From Plantactinospora soyae (GTDB lineage: Bacteria > Actinomycetota > Actinomycetes > Mycobacteriales > Micromonosporaceae): 64,000 nucleotides of DNA. The position numbers and the translations under genes were made by a program. Location: positions 1,674,001 to 1,738,000 of the forward strand of contig NZ_JADBEB010000001.1 of assembly GCF_014874095.1 (NCBI RefSeq). The letters run 5' to 3'. The notes below the pieces were generated by a model. It worked only from the letters and a program-made list of their open reading frames with translations, was not told where the DNA came from and did not search any database. Below, piece after piece: positions 24,267-32,515 of this stretch (its first letter is position 1; the number at the start of each line of letters is the position of its first letter).

Positions 24267-27023
24267 GTGACGGAACGGGGTGGCGGGTTCTCGGCACGGC
24301 TGCCCGGGCCAGTGCGCCGGGCCCGGGTGTTCGCCGGGTACCTCGGCCTGCTGGGCCTGCTCGGCCTGGTCGCCGCGCTGCTGGTGACCGGTGCGCCCCG
24401 GCTGGCCAACGAGTTCGCCGACGACGGGCTGCGGCACGACGCCGCCGCACTGCCGTATCAGGTGCGGGACCTCAGCTATGTCGTACGGCCGGACAGCCTC
24501 GACAACCCGGACGCCGCGACGGGCGCGGCGGCGCTCGACCCGTACCGGAAGAAGTTGCCCGCGCCGCTGCCGACGCTGATCGACCAGCAGTGGTTCGCCG
24601 CCCAGGTCGGCCCGGAGGCGGTGAGCGTCTCGGGCGACAAGCGGCCGCTCAACGGCAGCTGCCGTCCGGTTCTGTCGCTACGGACACAGCCGGGCGCCGA
24701 GCGCGAGGCCAGGATGGTGCAGGGGCGGTGGCCCGCGTCCAAGGGTGACACGGTCGAGGCGGCGATCTCGTCGGAGGCGTCGTCCGTGATCGGACTGCCG
24801 GTCGACACCGTCTTCCGGATGCTCGGCACCACCGGCGCCGCCGACAGCAGGGGATGGGTCACCGTCCGGATCGTCGGGGTGTACGAGCCGGTCGATCCGA
24901 CCGCACCGACCTGGGACGCGATCCGACTCGGCGAGGCGGTCTGCCCGAACCCGGACGACGGCCTCACCGACAAGACCTCGCTGCTGACCGACGTCGCCGG
25001 GCTGAACACCGCCGGTGCGCAGGTCGGGGCGCTGACCTTCGAGTGGCGCTACCGGGTCGGCACCGAGCAGTTGACGTCCTCGACCATCGCCCCGCTGATG
25101 ACCGCGATCGCGGCCACCCGCCGTACGCCTCCGGAGGCCGGGCTGGTCCTGACCACCGGGTTGGACAGTTCGCTGGCCCGGTTCGACGCGCAACTCCGCG
25201 CCGTGCAGGCCCTGCTGGCGGTGGTGCAGGCCGGCATCCTGGCCACCCTGCTCGGGCTGGTCACGCTCGCCGCCGGGCTCGCCGTGGAACGCCGCCGGGA
25301 GGAGTTCACGCTGCTCCGGGCACGCGGCGCCACCATCTCGGAGATCGGCGCCCGGTCCCTACGCGAGGCCATCGTCGTCCTGCCGGTCGCGGTCCTGGCC
25401 GGGTGGCTGCTCGGCACGCTGTTGCCCGGCCGGCCGGCCGGGGCCGAACCGCTGGGCGTGGCACTGGTGGTCGTCGGCACCACGCTGGCCATTCCGCTGC
25501 TGGCGATGGTCCGGCAGCGCCGGACGACCTTCATCAGCCAGCGTCGGGACCTGGTCCGGCATCGCTCGTCGATCCGTCGGCTCACCGCCGAGCTGCTCCT
25601 GCTGCTCCTCGCGGTGCTCGGCGTCGTACTGCTGCAACGGCGTGGGCTGAGCCAGACCAGCGGGGTCGACCCGTACCTGGTCTCCGTACCGGTGCTGCTG
25701 GCCGTCGGCGCCGCCTTGATCGCCCTGCGGCTCGTTCCGTGGCCGCTGCGTCAGATCGGCCGCCTCGCCGCCCGGGCCCGGGCCGCCGTACCGTTCATCG
25801 GCCTGGCCCGTGCCGGGCGCGGCGCACCGGTCACCGTCGGCCCGCTCGCCGTACTCGTCATCGCGATCGCGACCGGCGTCTTCACCAGCGTCGTGACCAG
25901 CACCATCGCCGAGACCCGGGACCGGGTCAGCGACCAGGAGGTCGCCGCCGACGCCCGGGTGACCAGTTCCTACACCAGTGTGGCGACCACCGAGCGGATC
26001 GCCGGGCTCCCCGGGGTCACCTCGGTCAGCCCGCTCGCGGTCGGCGTCGGGGAACCGCTGCTCTCCCGTACCCCCACCGGGATCGGGGGCCGGAATCTCG
26101 GTCAGGCCCAGATCGTGGTCGTCGACGGTCCGACCTTCGCCCGGGTGCTCGCCGAGAGCGGTGTCGAGTACACCCTCCCGGCCGCGCTGACCCGGTCGGG
26201 TCGGATCGACGGCCCCGTACCGGCGGTCGTCTCGCCGGAGGTCGCCGAGGCCGTCGGCACCGAGGCCGTCACCGAGGTCCAGGGCCGCCGGTACCAGTTC
26301 ACCGTGGGTACGGTCGCGGCGCGCTTCCCCGGGTTGGACGTCAACGCCCGCCGGTTCGTCGTACTGCCCTGGCAGGCCCTGCCGATACCGGACTTCCAAC
26401 CGATCGCCCCCAACCAGTTCCTCGTCGCCGGGAAGAACCTGCCCCTCGACGCGCTGCGCGACACCGCCACCGCCGGCGCCAGGGAGTACGTGGCGAAGAT
26501 CCTCGGGAAACCGGCCGACTCGGTACGGCCGCAGTCGCCGACCGTGGTGACCACCTGGCAGGCGCACCGGCAGGCGCTGGAGCAGAGCGGGGTGAACCGG
26601 CTGCTCAGTTTCACCTTCTCCACCGGAGTCGCCGGGGCGACCACTCTGGCGCTGCTCGCGGTCGGGTTCGCCGTACTCGCCGAGGCGCCGGGTCGGGGTC
26701 GGATGCTCTCCCGGTTGCGCACCATGGGCCTGTCCGGCGGGCAGGGGCGTGGACTGCTGGTCTACGAACTGGTGCCGCTGCTCGGCGTCGCCGTGGTCGC
26801 CGGTGGACTCGTCGGGGTCGCGTTGCCCCGACTGCTCGGACCCGCGCTCGGGCTGTCCGGCTTCACGGGCGGAATACCGGCGCAGACCCACCTCGATCCG
26901 TACCTGATCCTCGGCGTGCCGGTACTCGTGCTGGTCGCCCTGGCCGCCGCCCTGGGCATCGAAAACGTGATCAATCGTCGGATGCGCCTCGGCGAGGTAC
27001 TCCGACTCGGAGAGGAGAGCTGA
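24267..27023 (+). CDS. ABC transporter permease, FtsX/MacB type, 918 aa
   Basis: It has the same architecture as the preceding permease: an N-terminal helix (VFAGYLGLLGLLGLVAALLV), an extracellular domain, an FtsX helix block near residues 315-500, another extracellular domain and a last helix block (about 790-905). The GTG start follows a GGGGAAGG site. The C-terminal helices include LLVYELVPLLGVAVVAGGLV. Its TGA overlaps the start of the ATPase (TGATG), so expression is coupled. The pair of permeases probably forms a heterodimer driven by the two ATPases. Confidence 0.85.
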   Translation: MTERGGGFSARLPGPVRRARVFAGYLGLLGLLGLVAALLVTGAPRLANEFADDGLRHDAAALPYQVRDLSYVVRPDSLDNPDAATGAAALDPYRKKLPAPLPTLIDQQWFAAQVGPEAVSVSGDKRPLNGSCRPVLSLRTQPGAEREARMVQGRWPASKGDTVEAAISSEASSVIGLPVDTVFRMLGTTGAADSRGWVTVRIVGVYEPVDPTAPTWDAIRLGEAVCPNPDDGLTDKTSLLTDVAGLNTAGAQVGALTFEWRYRVGTEQLTSSTIAPLMTAIAATRRTPPEAGLVLTTGLDSSLARFDAQLRAVQALLAVVQAGILATLLGLVTLAAGLAVERRREEFTLLRARGATISEIGARSLREAIVVLPVAVLAGWLLGTLLPGRPAGAEPLGVALVVVGTTLAIPLLAMVRQRRTTFISQRRDLVRHRSSIRRLTAELLLLLLAVLGVVLLQRRGLSQTSGVDPYLVSVPVLLAVGAALIALRLVPWPLRQIGRLAARARAAVPFIGLARAGRGAPVTVGPLAVLVIAIATGVFTSVVTSTIAETRDRVSDQEVAADARVTSSYTSVATTERIAGLPGVTSVSPLAVGVGEPLLSRTPTGIGGRNLGQAQIVVVDGPTFARVLAESGVEYTLPAALTRSGRIDGPVPAVVSPEVAEAVGTEAVTEVQGRRYQFTVGTVAARFPGLDVNARRFVVLPWQALPIPDFQPIAPNQFLVAGKNLPLDALRDTATAGAREYVAKILGKPADSVRPQSPTVVTTWQAHRQALEQSGVNRLLSFTFSTGVAGATTLALLAVGFAVLAEAPGRGRMLSRLRTMGLSGGQGRGLLVYELVPLLGVAVVAGGLVGVALPRLLGPALGLSGFTGGIPAQTHLDPYLILGVPVLVLVALAAALGIENVINRRMRLGEVLRLGEES

Positions 27024-28006
27024 TGGCCAGCCCGACAACCAGCGCCGCCGTACCCGATCTCGCCGTACTCCAGCGGCGGGCCGCGGAGCGGGCGGCGGCC
27101 CGGGCCGGCGGCGAGGACCGGCTCCGTGGACACATCGTCTGCGACGGCCTGGTCCGGATCTTCAAGACCGAGGGCGTCGAGGTGGTCGCCCTACAGGGAC
27201 TTGACCTGGTGGTCGACCGGGGCGAACTGCTCGCCATCGTCGGCGCCTCCGGATCCGGCAAGTCAACCGTGCTCAACATCCTCTCCGGGCTGGACGTGCC
27301 GACCGCCGGCATCGCCCGGGTCGGCGACTTCGACCTGCTCTCGATGTCGCCGAAGCGCCGCCTCCAGTACCGTCGGCGCACGGTTGGCTTCGTCTGGCAG
27401 CAGACCGCCCGCAACCTGCTGCCGTACCTGACCGCCCGGGAGAACGTGGAGCTGCCGATGCGGCTGGCGCACGGCCCGCGCGGCCGGGCGGCTGCGCGCC
27501 GGGCCCTGGAGCTGCTGGAGATGGTCGGCGTCGGCTACTGCGCCGACCGTCGCCCGGACCAGATGAGCGGCGGCGAGCAGCAGCGCTGCGCGGTGGCGGT
27601 CGCGGTCGCCAACGACCCCGAGGTGCTCTTCGCCGACGAGCCGACCGGCGAACTGGACGAGGCGACCGCCGCCGAGGTCTTCGGTGCGTTGCGCACCATC
27701 AACGCCGAACTGGGCGTCACCATCGTGGTGGTGACCCACGACCACGCCGTGGCGTCGCAGGTCCGCCGGACGGTCGCGATCCGCGACGGCCGGACCTCGT
27801 CGGAGGTACGCCGCTCCACCCGGCTCGGCGCGGACGGGGTCGAGGAGCTGGTCACCGAGGAGTACGCCCTGCTCGACCGGTCGGGCCGGATGCAGCTTCC
27901 AGCCGCGTTCGTGGACGCGTTGAGCCTTCGTGACCGGGTCAAACTGAACCTGGAACCCGATCACGTCGAGGTCCGCCCCGGCACCGGTACGGAGCCGGGC
28001 GAGTGA
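27023..28006 (+). CDS. ABC transporter ATP-binding protein, 327 aa
   Basis: Walker A is GASGSGKST (near residue 74). The Q loop is in VGFVWQQTARNLLP, the signature is MSGGEQQRCAVAVA, Walker B is VLFADEPTGELD and the H loop is VVVTHDH. The subtype is the LolD/MacB-like exporters. An N-terminal 30 residues and a C-terminal 70 residues are extra; the tail (SGRMQLPAAFVDAL, then LRDRVKLNLEPDHVEV) resembles an AbrB-like segment, an uncommon addition. It starts in the stop of the permease gene and couples to the next ATPase. Confidence 0.9.
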   Translation: MASPTTSAAVPDLAVLQRRAAERAAARAGGEDRLRGHIVCDGLVRIFKTEGVEVVALQGLDLVVDRGELLAIVGASGSGKSTVLNILSGLDVPTAGIARVGDFDLLSMSPKRRLQYRRRTVGFVWQQTARNLLPYLTARENVELPMRLAHGPRGRAAARRALELLEMVGVGYCADRRPDQMSGGEQQRCAVAVAVANDPEVLFADEPTGELDEATAAEVFGALRTINAELGVTIVVVTHDHAVASQVRRTVAIRDGRTSSEVRRSTRLGADGVEELVTEEYALLDRSGRMQLPAAFVDALSLRDRVKLNLEPDHVEVRPGTGTEPGE

Positions 28007-28062
28007 CCGGCGAGCAGGATCGACACCGGCGGGGGTCCCTGCCGGACGGGGAGGGACGGAGC

Positions 28063-28845
28063 ATGGCCGAGGAGGAACGTCCGGTGGATGCGCAGGAGTG
28101 GTCGTCGAGCAACGGCGGGCGGCCGGTCGGCGAGGAGCTGCTCCGGGTCGAGGGGGTCGGGCGGGACTACCGCGCCGGGGACCGGGTGGTGCACGCGGTC
28201 CGGGACGTCTCCTTCACCGCCCGCCGGGGCGAGCTGGTCGCGGTGCGGGGTCGGTCCGGGGCCGGCAAGACCACCCTGCTGAACCTGATCGGCGGGCTGG
28301 ACCGGCCGACCAGCGGACGGATCCAGGTGGCGGGTCACGAGATCACCGCCGCCGGTGCCCGGGAGCTGCTGGAACTTCGCCGGTCCACCATCGGGTTCGT
28401 CTTCCAGTCGTTCGGACTGATCCCGATCCTCTCGGCGGCCGAGAACGTCGGCGTACCGCTGCGGCTGGCCAAGCGGCCCCGGGCCGAGCGGGAGGAGCGG
28501 GTGACCATGCTGCTGGAGATGGTCGGGCTGGGCGCCCAGACGGCGCAGCGGCCGTACGAGTTGTCCGGTGGTCAGCAGCAGCGGGTCGCGGTGGCCCGGG
28601 CGCTGGCGAACGATCCGGCGCTGCTCATCGCCGACGAGCCCACGGGGCAGCTGGATTCGGAGACCGGGCGTTCGATCATGGATCTGCTCCGCGCCCTGGT
28701 GCATGCCCGGGGCATGACCGCCCTGGTCGCGACCCATGATCCGACCCTGATCGACCTGGCCGACCGGGTGTTGACCCTGCGGGACGGCCGGTTGGTGGAC
28801 GGGGCCGGACAGGACGGGACGGCGCTGACGGCCGCACTGGGCTGA
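28063..28845 (+). CDS. ABC transporter ATP-binding protein, LolD/MacB type
   Basis: Walker A is GRSGAGKTT, the signature is LSGGQQQRVAVARAL, Walker B is LLIADEPTGQLD and the H loop is VATHDP. The order and spacing are those of LolD/MacB ATPases. The ATG at 28063 has a GGGGAGGGA site 9 nt away and is chosen. An in-frame GTG at 28003 overlaps the upstream stop as GTGA and would add 20 residues, so either may be used. It is the last gene of the operon: two permeases with two ATPases make a complete exporter or lipid/lipoprotein extrusion system. Confidence 0.88.
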   Translation: MAEEERPVDAQEWSSSNGGRPVGEELLRVEGVGRDYRAGDRVVHAVRDVSFTARRGELVAVRGRSGAGKTTLLNLIGGLDRPTSGRIQVAGHEITAAGARELLELRRSTIGFVFQSFGLIPILSAAENVGVPLRLAKRPRAEREERVTMLLEMVGLGAQTAQRPYELSGGQQQRVAVARALANDPALLIADEPTGQLDSETGRSIMDLLRALVHARGMTALVATHDPTLIDLADRVLTLRDGRLVDGAGQDGTALTAALG

Positions 28846-28878
28846 CCGGAGGGCCGCCTGGGCTGACCGGAGGGCCGC
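28837..28878 (+). repeat. 21-bp tandem duplication at the operon's end
   Basis: Two identical copies of a 21-bp unit stand back to back, and the first contains the ATPase stop codon. It looks like a recent slippage duplication. If the frame were read through, it would add only a few residues. Confidence 0.6.
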
Positions 28879-28916
28879 CACCAATTCCGGACTGGTCCGT
28901 TAGTCCGTTACATGGT

Positions 28917-28958
28917 TCAGGGGTGGGGTTCGTACGATCGTACGAACCCCACCCCTGA
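28917..28958. terminator. 42-bp perfect palindrome, bidirectional terminator
   Basis: The sequence reads the same on both strands from 28917 to 28958 with no loop; its centre is CGTACGATCGTACG. It sits between the rightward ABC operon and the leftward bldC gene and probably terminates both. Confidence 0.7.
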
Positions 28959-28985
28959 GCCGACGTTCGAGTTGCGAGTCGTGCC

Positions 28986-29195
28986 TCAGTCGCCCTGGCG
29001 CTGCTGGGGTATCTGCCCCTGCAGCAGGGCGCGAACCTCCGACTCGCGATAACGGCGGTGCCCGCCCAACGTCCGAATAGCGCTGAGCTTCCCCGCCTTC
29101 GCCCACCGGGTCACGGTCTTCGGGTCGACACGGAACATCGACGCGACCTCTGCCGGCGTGAGTAGCGGCTCAGGTTCATGCGTACGCGATGCCAT
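28986..29195 (-). CDS. bldC: Developmental regulator BldC
   Basis: The 69-aa protein matches the Streptomyces BldC pattern almost residue for residue: LLTPAEVASMFRVDPKTVTR, WAKAGKLSAIRTLGGHRRYR and ESEVRALLQG. It is a small MerR-type winged helix that binds repeats cooperatively and represses or activates development genes in Streptomyces. The ATG has a perfect GGAGGAGTGACC ahead. Its location near a valine-type dehydrogenase, DUF3073 and purM/purF is the ordinary actinobacterial context. Confidence 0.93.
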   Translation of the reverse strand: MASRTHEPEPLLTPAEVASMFRVDPKTVTRWAKAGKLSAIRTLGGHRRYRESEVRALLQGQIPQQRQGD

Positions 29196-29460
29196 CGGTC
29201 ACTCCTCCACAGGTGCCTATAGACATCGGCCGGGGTCCCGCCGGCCGACGCGTCTCCCATGGTCCGGCTAGTCCCCGATGTCCGACATGGGCCGAACGGC
29301 CGAAGGTCCTTGGATGGACGGATGAACAATGACCGATATATGGTCTTTTTTTATGCCAGAAAAAGACTTAACCGGACGGCCGATTGCCCCTCGTGACGCT
29401 GATGTTACGAGGGGCACTCACCTGTTCGCGCTCCCAATGGGCTTTGAGCCGCAATGTTCG
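29196..29460. promoter_or_regulatory. bldC upstream region with AT-rich dyad
   Basis: This 265-bp stretch contains an AT-rich inverted repeat (GTCTTTTT, 9 bases, AAAAAGAC; 29343-29367) and a hairpin CCCCTCGT/ACGAGGGG (29387-29414). The second is placed to terminate the leftward gene that stops at 29461. The first is the only AT-rich block nearby and is probably part of the bldC promoter. Confidence 0.5.
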
Positions 29461-30300
29461 CTAATTGCAACGCTCCAGTAACTGAACCGCCCGCCAGCGC
29501 GCAACGAGCTTCTCGTACGCCTCGGTCGCGGCCTCGGTGTCGCCCCGGGACAGCCCGGCGAGTCCGGCGGCGACCAGTTCCGGCGAGTCGTCCCCGGTCA
29601 GTGCGTCGTCCGAGAGCAGGTGGACCAGGCCTCCGTAGTCGAGTTCCACCACCGAACGCGGATGGAACTCCTCCAACCACCGGGCCCCCTCCTCGACGGC
29701 CTCGGTGATCGGCGCGTCCCCCACCGACTTGCGCAACACCGACAGGCCCCGGGACGCCCGCCGCCGGGCCTTGGAGATCTCGGTGCGGTAGCGCAGCACC
29801 CGCCGGTCCGGCCGGGTGGTCAGGTCCCGCTCCTCGGGGTCGACGAAGACGAACCACCGCAGCGGTACACCCCAGGTGGCGATCTGCTCGTGCAGCCGGG
29901 GTACGCCGTGCTCCAGCACCCGGGCGCCGCTGCGCCAGTCCTCCACCACGGCCTTCGCCTGTCCGGCGAGGACCGGCGGCACGAACGCGTCGGCCAACAC
30001 CGGAGGTACGCCGTCCCGGGCGCTCAGCGCCGCCTCCGCGACCCGGACCCGCAGATTCCAGGGGCAGACCAGCAACGTGTCGTCCGCCTCCAGGACGTAC
30101 GCCTCCTCGGGCAGGTCCGGCAGCCTGGTCCAGCCCGCGCCCAGCGCCTCGATCACCGCCGATCGCTGTCGTACCGGCCCCTCCAACGGGGCCACTGCCC
30201 TGCCCTCCTTGACGTATCGGCGCCAGAAAATCTGCCGATCACGGTCGAAGGCGGTCAACGGCTCGTACACGCGCAGGTAGGAAGCGAAGAGCGACGGCAC
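29461..30300 (-). CDS. Conserved hypothetical protein between bldC and the dehydrogenase
   Basis: The 279-aa protein begins [20 protein letters not shown] and has no signal or membrane segment. Its middle ([20 protein letters not shown], then [12 protein letters not shown]) and the C-terminal helices ([20 protein letters not shown]) recall a conserved protein that I associate with the same place in Streptomyces genomes, between bldC and the valine dehydrogenase gene. The biochemical role is unknown. The ribosome site is not obvious; the start is the first in-frame codon. Confidence 0.7.
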   Translation of the reverse strand: MPSLFASYLRVYEPLTAFDRDRQIFWRRYVKEGRAVAPLEGPVRQRSAVIEALGAGWTRLPDLPEEAYVLEADDTLLVCPWNLRVRVAEAALSARDGVPPVLADAFVPPVLAGQAKAVVEDWRSGARVLEHGVPRLHEQIATWGVPLRWFVFVDPEERDLTTRPDRRVLRYRTEISKARRRASRGLSVLRKSVGDAPITEAVEEGARWLEEFHPRSVVELDYGGLVHLLSDDALTGDDSPELVAAGLAGLSRGDTEAATEAYEKLVARWRAVQLLERCN

Positions 30301-30495
30301 GGCGCGATCCTCCCACGAAACGGAACTCCGCCGCCCCGCGCATCTGCAATCGGACTTCCGCGCACCGGGCCCGATCCACCACGGTTGCGATCACGATTAG
30401 GCTCGCAGCAGGCCGGCAACATCCCCCGCTGGCACACCGGGAGGCCCCCCTCCCCACACATCCCACGAGGATGTCCACCTTCATCGGGAGCGACC

Positions 30496-31578
30496 ATGGA
30501 CGTATTCGCCAGTACCGAAGGACCGGAATCCGACGGCCACGAGCAGGTCGTGTTCTGCCAGGACAAGCAGACCGGGCTCAAGGCGATCATCGCCATCTAC
30601 TCGACCGCGCTGGGCCCCGCCCTCGGCGGCACCCGTTTCTACCCGTACGCCACCGAGGCCGAGGCGCTGCACGACGTGCTCGACCTGTCCCGCGGGATGG
30701 CGTACAAGAACGCGCTGGCCGGCCTCGACCTCGGCGGCGGCAAGGCGGTCATCTGGGGCGACCCGGACCGGATCAAGAGCGAGCCCCTGCTGCGGGCGTA
30801 CGGCCGCTTCGTCGAGTCGCTGGCCGGCCGGTACTACACCGCCTGCGATGTCGGCACCTATGTCGCCGACATGGACCTCGTCGCCCGGGAGACCCGTTAC
30901 GTGACCGGCCGCAGCGTCGAGCACGGCGGTGCCGGGGACTCGTCCGTGCTGACCGCCTGGGGCGTGTTCCAGGGCATGCGGGCCGCAGCCGAGCACGCCT
31001 GGGGCTCGCCGACGCTCGCCGGACGGCGGGTCGGGGTCGCCGGGCTGGGCAAGGTCGGCAAGCACCTGACCGGCCACCTGGTCGACGACGGCGCCTCGGT
31101 GGTGGCCACCGACGTGAACGAGGCCGCGCTGGCCTGGGTACGGCAGGCCTACCCGCAGGTCGACGTGGTCTCCGACGCCACCGCCCTGATCAGCTCCGAC
31201 ATCGACGTGTACGCGCCCTGCGCCCTCGGCGGCGCCCTGGACGACACCACGGTGCCCGCGCTGCGCGCCTCGGTCGTCGTCGGCGCGGCGAACAACCAGC
31301 TCGCCCACCCCGGCATCGAGAAGGTGCTGGCCGACCGGGGCATCCTCTACGCACCCGACTACGTGGTGAACGCCGGCGGTGTGATCCAGGTCGCGGACGA
31401 GATCGAGGGCTTCAACTTCGAGCGGGCCAAGCTGCGGGCGACCCGGATCTACGACACCACCCGGCAGATCCTCCAGCTGGCCGACGCCGAGGGTGTCCCA
31501 CCGGCGGTCGCCGCCGACCGGCTCGCCGAGCGCCGGATGGCCGAGGTCGGCCGGCTCCGCAGCATCCACCTCCGCTGA
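30496..31578 (+). CDS. vdh: Leucine/valine-type dehydrogenase
   Basis: The 360-aa protein belongs to the Glu/Leu/Phe/Val dehydrogenases. [19 protein letters not shown] and [19 protein letters not shown] hold the substrate-binding and catalytic Lys residues, and [20 protein letters not shown] is the NAD(P)-binding loop. It interconverts a branched-chain amino acid and its 2-oxo acid. In actinomycetes the product feeds branched fatty acid and polyketide starter units. It sits next to bldC, as in Streptomyces. The start at 30496 has GGGAG upstream; vdh versus ldh specificity cannot be decided here. Confidence 0.9.
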   Translation: MDVFASTEGPESDGHEQVVFCQDKQTGLKAIIAIYSTALGPALGGTRFYPYATEAEALHDVLDLSRGMAYKNALAGLDLGGGKAVIWGDPDRIKSEPLLRAYGRFVESLAGRYYTACDVGTYVADMDLVARETRYVTGRSVEHGGAGDSSVLTAWGVFQGMRAAAEHAWGSPTLAGRRVGVAGLGKVGKHLTGHLVDDGASVVATDVNEAALAWVRQAYPQVDVVSDATALISSDIDVYAPCALGGALDDTTVPALRASVVVGAANNQLAHPGIEKVLADRGILYAPDYVVNAGGVIQVADEIEGFNFERAKLRATRIYDTTRQILQLADAEGVPPAVAADRLAERRMAEVGRLRSIHLR

Positions 31579-31584
31579 GGTGCA

Positions 31585-31632
31585 AGGAAGGGCCCCTTGT
31601 TATCGCTTTTGGTAGAAGAAGGGGCCCTTCCT
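31585..31632. terminator. Terminator hairpin, copy 1 of a dispersed family
   Basis: A 14-bp stem (AGGAAGGGCCCCTT with AAGGGGCCCTTCCT) encloses an AT-richer loop containing TTATCGCTTTTGG. It follows the dehydrogenase stop. A near copy is at 45927-45976. Confidence 0.8.
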
Positions 31633-31855
31633 AGCCGAACGTCCTGCTAGAGGTCACGGCCAGGCTGGGTGAGCGCTCCTTACTGAGTAGTATGGGAGCT
31701 CTGGTCGATGTCCGCGCGACGCGCGGGCACGGACGGTGGTAACCCGAGGTGCCGAACCAGGGCATCCCCATGTACCGTAAGAGCCACGAGAGATGCCTGA
31801 CGTCATCGGGGCCCGCCTTCGGGCTGCCCCGAATTCTGTGCGAGGGGGTCGAGCC

Positions 31856-32071
31856 ATGGGGCGCGGCCGTGCTAAGGCCAAGCAGACAAAGGTGGCCCGG
31901 GAGTTGAAGTACCACTCCCCGAACACCGACCTCGCCGCCTTGCAGCGAGAACTCGGCGGCGGCCGGAAGTCGGACTACGTCGTCGACGACGACCACAAAG
32001 AGTTTGTCGACGACGATGACGAGGATCACGACGTGGACGACGACCCGGGCAACTGGGCGCCGACCCGCTGA
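31856..32071 (+). CDS. DUF3073 protein, 71 aa
   Basis: The product begins MGRGRAKAKQTKVARELKYH, the fixed opening of DUF3073, and ends in a very acidic tail with runs of Asp. It is a small, widespread actinobacterial protein of unknown function, found near purM/purF. GAGGGGG lies ahead of the ATG. The upstream 277 bp contain the terminator of the previous gene and then its own promoter. Confidence 0.9.
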   Translation: MGRGRAKAKQTKVARELKYHSPNTDLAALQRELGGGRKSDYVVDDDHKEFVDDDDEDHDVDDDPGNWAPTR

Positions 32072-32085
32072 CCTCTGGTCACATC

Positions 32086-32112
32086 TGAGCACGCGGTAAC
32101 GCCGCGTGCTCA
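32086..32112. terminator. Terminator after the DUF3073 gene
   Basis: TGAGCACGCGG and CCGCGTGCTCA form an 11-bp perfect stem with a 5-nt loop (TAACG), 14 bp after the stop. Confidence 0.75.
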
Positions 32113-32159
32113 CGCGTGTCCGAGTGAGTGCGGAAGCCGTACCGCCGATCGAACGTACT

Positions 32160-32219
32160 GGTAAGGACCTGCCACTCCTCGGAGCCCGTCTCCGATGCCC
32201 CGGTGGCAGGTCCTTTACC
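32160..32219. terminator. Long hairpin between DUF3073 and the RiPP locus
   Basis: GGTAAGGACCTGCCAC pairs with GTGGCAGGTCCTTTACC apart from one bulge. A small CGGAG/CTCCG stem is inside the loop. Identical ACCGCCGATCG words flank it on both sides. It is placed to stop the leftward amcBA-like transcript. Confidence 0.65.
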
Positions 32220-32275
32220 GCCGATCGGTCGGTTGGACGCCCCGGGGACGCCGGACCCGATCGGGGACGCCGACC

Positions 32276-32515
32276 TCAGCGGGGTCGGTTGTTCCAGTTG
32301 TAGAAGGTCGGGATGTTCTCGAAGTGGTTCCAGGCGCAGACGGCGCTCGTGCCGTCCCCGGCGCTGGCCACCTCGGCTCGGAGGCGTCGCGCCTCCGCCG
32401 CCTCCTGGAGCAGCGTGGCGAGTCCCGCCCGAGCACCCTGGACCCGTACGGCCACCAGGTCGTCCGGGCCCGCCTCGACGTGCTCAGGCGGGCGTTGGCT
32501 CGTGATCTCGGGCAT
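32276..32515 (-). CDS. Triceptide-type RiPP precursor peptide (AmcA-like), 79 aa
   Basis: The first 58 residues are a hydrophilic, helical leader (VAVRVQGARAGLATLLQEAA). The tail is CAWNHFENIPTFYNWNN plus RPR. It contains four aromatic-x-x units (W62-N-H, F65-E-N, F71-Y-N, W74-N-N), most ending in Asn, the pattern that radical SAM enzymes turn into three-residue cyclophanes. The ATG has GAGGGAG about 12 nt ahead and overlaps the end of the maturase gene by 32 bp. It resembles the actinobacterial multiple-cyclophane peptide family as I recall it. The core, the number of rings and the fate of Cys60 are not known. Confidence 0.8.
   Translation of the reverse strand: MPEITSQRPPEHVEAGPDDLVAVRVQGARAGLATLLQEAAEARRLRAEVASAGDGTSAVCAWNHFENIPTFYNWNNRPR

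Noticed and set aside
29620-31578. 652-aa version of the valine-type dehydrogenase
   Set aside because: The extra N-terminus is antisense to the hypothetical gene at 29461; family length and ribosome site support 30496.
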